From positions 1,612,001-1,676,000 of the forward strand of contig JAMWFC010000077.1 of the NCBI GenBank assembly GCA_027475525.1: a stretch of 64,000 bases of DNA, read 5' to 3'. A program made the position numbers and the translations under genes. Below are positions 55,619 to 64,000 of this stretch, in pieces (position 1 is the first letter of the stretch; the number at the start of each line of letters is the position of its first letter). The notes beneath the pieces are model-generated. The model was not told where the DNA came from, searched no databases, and worked only from the letters and a program-made list of their open reading frames with translations. Source of the DNA: Macrolepiota albuminosa (Eukaryota > Basidiomycota > Agaricomycetes > Agaricales > Agaricaceae).

Positions 55619-57054
55619 TGTCAGGGGACTCCTCTTTTCTTTCTTCTTTCACTTCTTATCTCTTCACTCTTCTTTCATTCATTTTCTTATTTGTTCTGTT
55701 ATTCTCTCATTTTACTGATTCTATTCTTTCAACACTATTTGTTGGTACTATTCTCAGCTCTTGAGGTGCTTTGGTTCTTTAGCTATTATTCAGACAAATG
55801 TGGGCCCTTCAGGACCGCTTTCAGACTGCTTATATAAGCTGGAGTTTGCCTTTCTGACTTCCAAAGTCTGGAGTTTTCTTGCCTGTTGGATACTCAGAAT
55901 ACAATACTATCAACCCTACATCCATGTCCATCTCCAGTGACATTATCAACACTGTACCAGCAGTCAGGGACACAACATGCACCAGAAGTCAAAATAAACA
56001 TTTAATCATAAGGCCTAAAACTGTAAGCCTCCTGGTAGCAGTCTCAAACAAATTATATCTTCAAAAATACTCCAATATATACACAGAAAGTACAAAACAA
56101 AGGGCAGGGACCAGCTTAAGCTATCAATTCAATAATAGTCCAGCCACTGTTATGGGAAGAGGAAGCATGGAGCTGGCAAATGAAGTGGATTGGAATCAAT
56201 CTAGAGTGATCTGGATCAATGGAAAATCTGATCTACAAATAACCAGATTGGAATGTTTTGATAAATAGAAGAGATGAATGGAATGGTGGCATAGGCATTA
56301 AATGGAGGAGAATGGAATGGTGGCACTGAAACATGCATCACCAAAATGGAAAAATGGAACAACAAATTAGGTTAGGAATGCTGGGAGGTCAAGAGCAAAA
56401 AATCATGTGATCTGGTGGTCTGTGCACTTATAAATAGTCCAAGTAGAGTAGAGAATAACCAGGCAATTGATAGGCAAAGGCTTGGTGGTTTCCAGGGAGT
56501 AAATTACTTAGGCTGGAGTTTGTTAAGACACCTCTACATTTCAGAGTATCATATATATTCTGGGGAAGTAACCCTTCATCAACACTTCAAGTTTATCATC
56601 AAGCACCAGTGTGGATTAGAGGCAACTTTCTAAGACTTCAAGAAAGCCCCAAAACTATCAGTACTACTTGCAACCAAGTACTACATCACCCTTCACACTT
56701 ATCACACTGGCCACAACATGGCCTTCCATTGTCACCAACAATACATATATATATGAGAACTACTCTACCAATACCCTCAGTCAATTATACACCAACTGAG
56801 GGTGAGTCAAACAGTTACTATCAACTAATCATGTACTAATATGCTACCAAATAAACTAAAGACTTATCTTTCTGTCAGATAATGAGAACTAGAGTATTGA
56901 ATTCTAACACTCACTTGTTTGTACAGTTGCTTCCCATGCTTCAGAGGCCACAGAAGTGTCCAGCATGGCATAGGGAAGCTCTAAACTTGTTCTCTTTGGA
57001 TCTCCCTTTGCCAGCTGTGTGACTGAGCCATAGCCTCCAGAGGTCACCCTTATA
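55619..57054 (+). mobile_element. LTR family 1 split by an insertion containing LTR family 3
   Basis: The first half (55619-55850, TGTCAGGGGACTCC..GGAGTTTGCC) and second half (about 56915-57054, ending CACCCTTATA) match adjoining parts of LTR family 1. The 1.06-kb insertion between them includes the family 3 LTR at 55938-56685. Confidence 0.75.
55938..56685 (+). mobile_element. LTR family 3 copy
   Basis: The sequence aligns with 43378-44237 from TGTACCAGCAGTCAGGG to ACCAAGTACTACA. It is about 110 bp shorter through internal deletions. Confidence 0.7.
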
Positions 57055-57762
57055 GAAGCAAAGAATGTCTCTATTTTTTTCCTTTTTTGGTGGTGTCGTG
57101 GTGAGCCAGTAGACAGTGCATGACTGTCAGCCTCTACTGGTCAGGACATGTGCAGAGTTCTACTGAGAAATATATAGCTTTCCACCTTTGTCTTGAGGCC
57201 CACCCCATCAGAAATGCCTTCATTCACAGAGTATGGGGCTCAGTGTTACTATTTACCCAATACCCACTAAAACTGCAGTTATTGTTCTCCATGACCTGAG
57301 AGGTGAAGAGGATGCTGGGAGGAGATTCTTCCATGTTCTTCTTACTATGCTGGGTTTGGTAGCCTTTTGTCCAACTCTGCATCTGTCACTAGGCAGTCCA
57401 GCTTTATCTTTCTTTTCAGCATGGCTCTAATTCTGGCTTTCATTTCATTTTTTGTAATGGTACGTTCCAGGTTCACGTTTTGCGAGATTTTCCATTCACA
57501 CCTTTGCTTTCCATATAGTATGTGCAGCTTCTGATACTACAATTGCCTGGAATCTATGTTCCTCTGGATCCCTTCCTCGGTCGTTACTTGCAATGGCACA
57601 ACCCAGCACATCTCCAAGAGAGGGTTTAGAGAAATGTATATTCCTCTTTTCCATTAGCACTCCAATAAAATTCCAGACGTGTTCTTGTCCTGATACCCTA
57701 CACTCTGTGAGGATATGGTTCATTGTTTCTTCTACATGGCATATCGGGCAGGTACAAAGAGC

Positions 57763-58794
57763 TGTCAGGAGTTGAGGGTGCGCTCTTGCAGCATTAGCGT
57801 GGGAACATTTCGGTTGCGGTTTTACGTATACATTACTTACAATTTTTTGTCTTCTTTACCTGCAAAGACATGCTATTCTCTGCCCTTTCCACTGAGTCTA
57901 ACCGCCAGTCATAATGGGACCACTAGCACCTCCAACGAGGTTTTGACATTCGCAGGTCATTGCTGTATCGTCAGCTACAACAAAACAATGCAGTCTGAAT
58001 CTGCATTATCAAAATCCTTTCGACATTTTATTGTCAAGATTCTTTCGGTCAGCTTTGCGGGACATTTCCCGGTGTGGTGTTCTTTGTAGCACCTACACAT
58101 ATCTTTTGGTCAGCTTTGCGGGACATTTCCCGGCATGGTGTTCTTTGTAACACCCACCCATATCACGGTCATCTGCTTCTATTCATGGCACATCATATTT
58201 GGACACCATCATGGCATCTTCCCATTTATTTCCATTCTTTCAACCTTCTTTCACCAATCATCCTGCCTCAGGATTCCTTACTTTCGTCTGGAATCGACCC
58301 CCTAGCTTTCATGCAATCAGCTTTTGCCAACCACTCGATTTTCTTCAAATTGCCATCGCACTGTTATTCTGCATATTGGATTGCTTTTATTCCTGGACAG
58401 GGAGAGACCTCGGATTCAGGGAGGGCTGAAGAATGCTAGTTAAAAAGGATTACTGGTTCAGGGAGGGGCATCATGCCAGATCACTCTAGGAGTGACTTAG
58501 AATTGTTTTTAGGTAAAATTTCCTCTTTCATTTTGCTCTCCTTTTTAGTCTGCATCATATATACAATCTCACTCTCTATATCTTTCCGCTGCTTTGTTCG
58601 AGGGAGGGTGTCAGGAGTTGAGGGTGCGCTCTTGCAGCGTTAGCGTGGGAACATTTCGGTTGCGGTTTTACGTATACATTACTTACAATTTTTTGTCTTC
58701 TTTACCTGCGAAGACATGCTATTCTCCGCCCTTTCCACTGAGTCTAACCGCCAGTCATAACGGGACCACTAGCGCCTCCAACGAGGTTTTGACA
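57763..58794. mobile_element. TRIM: miniature LTR retroelement with TSD
   Basis: Two 186-bp direct terminal repeats (57763-57948 and 58609-58794; TGTCAGGAGTTGAGG..GTTTTGACA) flank 660 bp of non-coding DNA. A purine tract (GAGGGAGGG at 58600-58608) abuts the right LTR. AGAGC occurs on both sides (57758-57762 and 58795-58799). The LTRs differ at only a few sites (for example GCATTAG/GCGTTAG, ATAATGG/ATAACGG). It is inserted in the LINE next to its CPIC motif and has no coding capacity, so it must be mobilised in trans. Confidence 0.92.
58046..58166. repeat. 61-bp imperfect tandem repeat inside the TRIM
   Basis: GGTCAGCTTTGCGGGACATT recurs 61 bp apart (58047 and 58108), each followed by a related GGTGTTCTTTGTA segment. 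This is a natural diverged duplication, unlike the exact 77-bp ones. Confidence 0.7.
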
Positions 58795-58815
58795 AGAGCG
58801 TCCTTGACGCTCTTT

Positions 58816-59111
58816 GTTAGAAGCGTCTTACTAATCATTGTGACAGTTCACGCGTAGCCAAGTTCATCGATTTAGGGCACGTATCATGGAAGGTCTGAGT
58901 ACTTCATACTCTCCGGGTTCTTTCATGACTGAATTTGTCGTCCTGGAGACATACCCGATTTTGTATCTCTGTGTCTCGACGTTCGTCGATCTCTACCTTT
59001 GTCTTGCGCTCGCATACACCCTCAGTAAGAAAGCAAAAAGGTTAGACTGGAACGTAGTATATTCCCTGACAATGACACGAGGTCAATGTCTCACAGGGCA
59101 GAGTCAATCTG
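58816..59111 (+). pseudogene. DUF6534 gene fragment, middle exon
   Basis: The sequence matches 61545-61840. It includes FVVLETYPILYLCVSTFVDL and LALAYTLSKKAKRLDW followed by a splice donor. It is cut on the left by the LINE and on the right by an inverted fragment of the same gene's start. Confidence 0.65.
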
Positions 59112-59435
59112 TAGTGATGCCCAGTAACCTGACCAGATTAGCTAACACTAAATAGACAGGGCGATACTTACATGCGGGAGAAAATGACCCAAATGAGGGT
59201 CACACCCATGGGTCGTATCCAATGGAGGTAAGGGCGTGGACATTGTATGATAAAAACAAGGTCAAAAATAGTGTTGATCTAGCTTTTAAAACAAGGCGGG
59301 TCCTCGGACCAGTATTTATTTCTTGTATCAAAGGCAGTGCTGAACGGGTGATGAAAATACACGATGATCAAGGCTGTCCGCAACTGACTGAAAAAAGTAC
59401 AGATCTGTCTAGATGACCAGTGAGGTGAGAAGAAA
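59112..59435 (-). pseudogene. DUF6534 gene fragment, first exons, inverted
   Basis: The sequence is the reverse complement of the gene start region (compare 60300-60680). It contains the conserved GTAAGT donor of exon 1 near 59170 and the TGGATACGACCC-type leader. Fused head-on to the fragment at 58816-59111, it shows an internal rearrangement. Confidence 0.6.
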
Positions 59436-59439
59436 CGTT

Positions 59440-62400
59440 AAGTATTCCACGAGGGACACCTGCCTCACCAATTACGTTGATAATATATGGAAGTGGACTC
59501 CTGGAGCTGATGGAGGTAGGTAAAACAAACGATTGTCAACTTACAAGGAGACCAAGTTGAGTATCATGTATTCAATCTCTCTTAACGTGTTTGGAGATAC
59601 TAGACTTAGCAGGAACCTATTCGAAAGGGTAATACGATGTACCAAAGGCGACAGGAGGCAGTATTACTGAAGCAGTGTCATTTGTGATGGGATCAACCTT
59701 CGCAAATTCTGAGATCATATGGTAGATCTCGGAACATTTCCGGCCCCAAGCTAATCCATAAGCGCATTAGAGTGTATATTTGCAACGCCTTCTGACTGGA
59801 ACTGGAACTCAGTTGAACTGGAATTAGGCACAAATGATGGACAGATTAATTGACAATTGACAATCCCTTTCAAGCTACGTGACATTGTGCTTTTTGGCTC
59901 ACTTACCACGAGCAGCGACCATGATCTTTCCCAGCAATGGATTCAGGATGTCGCTGCTGAGAACGGCAAGTCATGGTGATGGCACAGGACATTCACGCCA
60001 AGAACTTTCACTCGGTAGTTATTCGCTTGCACTACAAGTAGTGAAAACTTGGGTTGCAAATACACTCTATTACACTAATTTGGCACATCAACAAAAGATA
60101 TATCAAGCATTCTTCATATGAAACAATCAAGTCCTCGATTGGCTCAGTTTCACTTGGAACTCAACCCGATTCCCAACGTCGCAGCTGACATCCAAAACCA
60201 CAAAAGAAATGCCTGAACTCACTTCATACTCCAACCATACCTTTTAAATGGGTTGAAGTGTCAGTGACAGCCGTGATGCTTTTTGCATAATCAAGAGTAC
60301 ACTACGAATTCGGCTGTTTTTCGGACAGCCTTGATCATCGTGTATTTTTAAAGAAATTTACTGGTTCGGGAGGTTGGACAGGTTCAAAACAAAGATAACA
60401 CGATAGAAATCACAAGCGATGGAGACTATCATCACCCGTTCAGCACTGCCTTCGATGCGAGCGAGAACCCGGCATACTGTTCCGAGGACGCGCCTTGTTT
60501 TAAAAGCTAGATCAACACTATGTTCGACCTTTTTTTCATCACACAATGTCCACGCCCTTGTTTCCATTGGATACGACCATGGGTGTGACCCTCATTGGGG
60601 TCATTTTCTCCAGCATGTAAGTATCGCCTTGTCTATTTAGTGTTAGCTAATCTGGTCAGGTTACTGGGCATCGCTACAGTGCAGACATTCATATTTATGA
60701 AGACAAATAAGCAAATCAGATATATAAACAAATTTACTGTAGAAAATGCTTCTCATTTTCTATTTTTCCTCGTTCATTGACATAGTGTTGCTTCTCTCCC
60801 CAGGCTATTCTCTTATTGTTACCACTTTCTTCCGTATTCTGACTTCGAACGCTCACATTTCGTCATTCTAGGACTTTGAATGCGGCTCACATTCTGTTCT
60901 TCTCGCACATCATTTACTACTATTTGGTGACCAAACAAGGAAATATCATAAGCACGCCTCTCACTTGGAGTTTCACTGTTTGTCCACTCTGAACTCGCGT
61001 AATAGTAGTATACTCACTTGATTCTGAAGGCGGGCGTCAGTCTAGATGTGAGCCCTTGAAAAATCTTTATCTAAGAGTTGTTTAACTATCCCACCCAGTT
61101 CATCCTCACCAATTTCACCGAAATGTAAGTGCCGCTTGAGACCTATCCACCTTGTAACTCATGCTTGGACTCAGACTATATTCATTCCGCCTTTGGCAAC
61201 GTACAGGGTATTCCTTCGCTCAAGAAAGAATTGCAACTGATCTTTTCCGGTATTAAGTATGCAACAGCAACCGAGGCCGTTATGGAGTGTTTGCGCCGGT
61301 GGTAAACAATTCCTCGGGAAGGTGAATAAAATGGTTTGACAAGTTCTCTAGGTGGCCGTGATCCTTCTCGATTTTGGTATTTATCAGATTGAACTGAAGA
61401 AGAAACGACTGACACAGTCACCCATAGGATTGAACATATGTTTGTATAACATTGATTTACACTTAGAAGAGACAAAAAGCTGATTAACTATCATGATAGA
61501 TGTCCCATGGCAACTGTAAGCATTTCTCACTAAATTGAGAGAAGCGTCTTACTAATCAATGTGACAGTTCACGCGTAGCCAATTTCATCGATTTAGGGCA
61601 CGTATCACAGGTCTGAGTACTTCATACTCTCCGGGTTCTTTCATGACTGAATTTGTCGTCCTGGAGACATACCCGATTTTGTATCTCAGTGTCTCGACGT
61701 TCGTTGATCTCTACCTTTGTCTTGCGCTCGCATACACCCTCAGTAAGAAAGCAAAAAGGTTAGACTGGTACGTAGTATGTTCCCTGAAAATGACACAAGG
61801 TCAATGTCTCACAGGGCAGAGTCAACTGCGACCGTTTTGTCTGCGTATGTAGTGAATACTGGCGCTCTTGCGACGTAAATCCCTCACAAGCCCGTTATAT
61901 AACTATTGCTGACATCCGTCCAGTGTTTTCTCATTATGTTCCCTATTAACTGTCGGTATCCCTAGCGGAAATGCTATGAAGTACTTATAATATGTTTGTG
62001 ACACAGTGTGTCCTGACGCCAACGACCTTTGTTTTCTTGGCTTTTCGAGTCATTCTATGTGGGTTCTATGTGAATTCACTCCTAGCAATGTAAGCAAAGG
62101 AACATCATTTGAAACACGAAGCTGACACGAGTAGGCTCAATGCTAGATTTTACTTCCAGCATCCGGAGGGACTTGTCAACATTACGTTACCTCATGGAAG
62201 TGTGTTTCTGTATAACAGAGGACATGCAAATCCCATCCCTGAAAATGCCAGCACCAACAACAATTTGAATGTCACAATCAATGAAGCAGGACTTCCCCTA
62301 TTTCCTCCCAGCAGTCAAACGGGTAGATATACGGTGAGCACCATTGGACCTGCAGCGAATTCTTTTCCCAATTGATGAACAGGCCAAGGATATTCAATTG

Positions 62401-62626
62401 GTGGAGGTAAAAGTTACAAAGGAACAAATAGAAACTACAGAGAATCAATATCATGTAGACTGTTTGCAGGACTGATAGTCAAGTTCTGAATATTGAATAT
62501 AACAACATGAAACATTCAAATTAGATGTGCTTCTGTGATAATTCATGCAAAACAGCTGATAACAACCAAATGATGTGATAATTATTTAGTACAGAGCCTT
62601 CAAGGGCAGATAGAAATGTTGTAGAA
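59440..62626 (+). repeat. Right arm of the inverted DUF6534 block
   Basis: The arm is the reverse complement of about 16961-21215 with substitutions, small indels, no family 4 LTR and about 300 bp extra at 59770-60060. CpGs are retained. It ends at GTTGTAGAAC, where the LTR of chromovirus F starts. Confidence 0.85.
60546..62375 (+). CDS. DUF6534-type multi-pass membrane protein, best copy
   Basis: The ATG at 60546 opens MSTPLFPLDTTMGVTLIGVI, with exon 1 to 60616, an intron 60617-60659 (GTAAGT..TCAG), then MLLGIATVQTFIF. Later exons give LNAAHILFFSHIIYYYLVTK (60884-60943), ILYLSVSTFVDLYLCLALAY (61673-61732) and LSKKAKRLDW, then introns leading to TVLSAYVVNTGALAT, VFSLCSLLT and TPTTFVFLAFRVILCGFYVN SLLAMLNARF with an intron in the middle of the last block. 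The tail ends at TGA 62373-62375. The order and the YVNSLLAMLNAR signature match the Agaricomycete DUF6534 family of seven-helix proteins of unknown function. The exon 2/3 junction (about 60700-60880) and the segment around 61050-61330 could not be resolved. The donor GTGAAG of the left copy reads ATGAAG here, so this copy may also be compromised. Confidence 0.5.
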
Positions 62627-62855
62627 CCAACTTTATTGTAGAACGTCGTCCACACTTAGACCAGCACCAAACAGACAATAGAACCTCGCTGTATTTACCA
62701 GTCGAGAGAAGTGTAAATACGTGCACGTAGAGAACGATGGTAAGAAACAAAAGGAAAGATCAGTCGCCACCGTATTTTGGCGGGATCAACAATCCCCCAA
62801 AATAGGCACTAACAAACACAACTAAATACTGAGTGGTCGTAATCGTAGGATTACA
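62620..62855 (-). mobile_element. 3' LTR of chromovirus F
   Basis: The 236-bp sequence reads TGTAATCCTACG..GGTTCTACA on the minus strand (TG..CA) and directly follows a strong purine tract. CpGs are abundant. The position coincides with the end of the inverted DUF6534 block. Confidence 0.75.
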
Positions 62856-62868
62856 CCCCTCCCCACCC
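62856..62868 (-). promoter_or_regulatory. Polypurine tract of chromovirus F
   Basis: GGGTGGGGAGGGG on the minus strand immediately before the LTR, as required for plus-strand priming. Confidence 0.75.
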
Positions 62869-63007
62869 AAAAAAATTGTGACATGTGAGAAAATGAAACG
62901 AGAGGGAACGATGTTAGTAAGGTATAAACAAACTGCTCACACGGGTGCGTCAAAAACCCCGGGGGGAAAAGCTACCGGCGGCAGGCACATGGTGAAAAAG
63001 GAACAGA

Positions 63008-63540
63008 TCAAACCGAACCCCTACCATCCGCCGCCAACCAGGTGTCGAGAGCCTCATTGTTTGCGAAGTCTTGGCCAGATTTCCACTCGTCGTGTTCTGG
63101 TCCATATCCTCGAAATCGGACTAAGTATTGCCACCCGCGGCCTCTTTTTCGTGAGTCTACGATTTTCTCCACATAGTGTTCTTCTAGTCCCATGTTGGGC
63201 GCAAAGACAGGACCTGGCTCTTCGTATTCTCGAGAGGAGAACAGGAGGGCGTCATTTTCGTGGTAAAAGAGCAGTTTCGATGTGTGATATTGTCTGTACG
63301 CTTCAGGGTCGTTTGGCCTGAAGACAGTGACATTCAAAGAATCTAGATGAACGTCAGTCACCACGAAAGGACCATCATACCGGGGCATTAGCTTCGCTGC
63401 ACGCTTGCGACCCCTCTTCTTGTACTGCCGTCGCTTGTCCTTTGTACAGACTAAGACTCTGTCCCCAATCCAGAATTCACAGTCATCCAAACGAGATTTA
63501 TCCACCTGAGCCGCCTGCTGGATCTTGGCTTGCACCAGAC
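63008..63540 (-). CDS. Chromovirus F integrase C-terminus with chromodomain, 5'-truncated
   Basis: The open frame of about 175 residues is undamaged. It covers the GPY/F-type module (DRVLVCTKDKRR, PRYDGPFVV) and a C-terminal chromodomain (YVEKIVDSRKRGRGWQYLVR, GPEHDEWKSGQDF, EALDTW). The reading is lost abruptly at 63540, where unrelated DNA begins, so only the last part of pol is present. The clean frame, retained CpG and adjacent polypurine tract and LTR mark a young insertion, unlike elements A-E. Confidence 0.85.
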
Positions 63541-64000
63541 AGCCGACCCCGACACTTCAATGCAGCATACAGTATAATTACAACCTATTGCTAATGCAAT
63601 ATAGTCTATACAGTAAGATAATGCATCCAACTGAGTATTTACACTACCCTTATGCAACACTTTGTTAGAAACCAAGACCTTATGACCTAAGAGCGACTAA
63701 GAGCAACTCGTAAGTATGTTCCCTCAGTCCGGTATAAGAAACTATATTAACTGTACCTAAGAGCAACTCGTAAGTATGTTCTATGGGTACAGTCAGTTCA
63801 TAAGTAAGTTCGTAGTCACTGTAGTTACTCACCCCTCAGTCCGGTATAAGAAACTGAGGGGCTCGTCTATAGCAATGGCGATTATATACGTGTACATTAA
63901 CAATGGAGGGGAATAGTAACAATGAGGGAGACTAGAGAAAGGAATGAGGACAATGGATGCGGTGGCCAGGCCACTCGTTTGTCCCTGTGCAGTAAGCGGC
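63541..64000. repeat. Non-coding tail with short direct repeats
   Basis: CTAAGAGCAACTCGTAAGTA occurs at 63697 and 63757 (60 bp apart), and CCCTCAGTCCGGTATAAGAA at 63721 and 63834. Such clustered repeats are typical of LTR or subterminal regions. No gene is seen. Confidence 0.55.

Larger units (their letters stand above)
57068..58815 (-). mobile_element. 5'-truncated LINE carrying a TRIM insertion
   Basis: On the minus strand the 3' end has an A-rich tail (57073-57088) after about 165 bp of 3' UTR. The coding end reads as the C-terminal region of a non-LTR reverse transcriptase protein. The 5' end stops abruptly at about 58815 against a DUF6534 gene fragment, the usual 5' truncation of LINE insertion. 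CpGs are retained, so the insertion is relatively young. Confidence 0.75.
57253..58815 (-). pseudogene. LINE ORF2 C-terminal region with zinc knuckle
   Basis: Ignoring the TRIM, the minus strand reads KDALCTCPICHVEETMNHIL, a CPIC..H..C zinc-binding motif found after the RT/RNase H part of Agaricomycete LINEs. It continues with SLGDVLGCAIASNDRGRDPE and AAHTIWKAKV. Here a deletion shifts the frame, and the other frame carries on (CEWKISQNVNLERTITKNEM, then LDCLVTDAELDKRLPN). A second shift leads to RRTWKNLLPASS and a TAA at 57253. RT and endonuclease domains are missing through 5' truncation. Confidence 0.8.

Noticed and set aside
58046..58166. Another example of the assembly-type duplication
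   Set aside because: The period is 61 bp and the copies differ at several positions, so it is an ordinary diverged repeat.
63451..63675. Minus-strand frame upstream of the chromovirus integrase
   Set aside because: It runs across the truncation point at 63540 in a different frame from the integrase and shows no domain.

Overview
The window looks like nuclear DNA of a mushroom-forming basidiomycete (Agaricomycete). Host genes carry short GT..AG introns of about 40-110 bp, one relic family matches the DUF6534 membrane-protein pattern typical of Agaricomycetes, and the rest is dominated by fungal-type Ty3/gypsy chromoviruses, a Ty1/copia element, a Tc1/mariner element and a 5'-truncated LINE. 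No tRNA, rRNA, CRISPR array or bacterial-type operon was seen.

Layout. 1-4.95 kb is CpG-bearing host sequence: a promoter-like TATA region, an LRR/F-box-like gene on the minus strand (2273-3496) and a small three-exon gene (4465-4863). From about 5 to 16.96 kb the sequence becomes CpG-poor and is a nested transposon cluster: LTR fragments, a Tc1/mariner element (6667-8190) and a complete Copia element with target-site duplication (8262-13267), both sitting in an older LTR, then a second solo LTR and a degenerate chromovirus integrase. 16.96-21.2 kb is a CpG-bearing block holding a broken DUF6534 gene (minus strand) with a 1-kb solo LTR in its last exon. 21.7-25.9 kb is an AT-rich transposon-like segment with a 17-copy, 60-bp minisatellite. 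26-57 kb is a deep graveyard of CpG-poor Ty3 relics (three gag-pol bodies, A minus, B and C plus) with solo LTRs of at least four families inserted into each other. 57.07-58.8 kb is a 5'-truncated LINE carrying an intact terminal-repeat miniature retroelement (TRIM). 58.8-62.63 kb is an inverted second copy of the DUF6534 block, including the best-preserved gene copy (60546-62375). 62.62-63.54 kb is the 3' end of a young chromovirus.

How it fits together. The two DUF6534 blocks are inverted relative to each other and flank the transposon-rich interior. Younger layers (LTR 17502-18529, TRIM, chromovirus F, satellite) keep their CpGs. Older layers have lost them and show stop codons and LTR differences that are all transitions, the footprint expected of cytosine methylation/deamination or a RIP-like process. 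Five exact tandem duplications with the identical period of 77 bp, in unrelated sequences, look like uncollapsed k-mer overlaps from a de Bruijn assembly rather than biology. I see no convincing new biochemical system; the strongest items are the assembly signature, the transition-only decay, the nested insertion record and the repeated DUF6534 locus.
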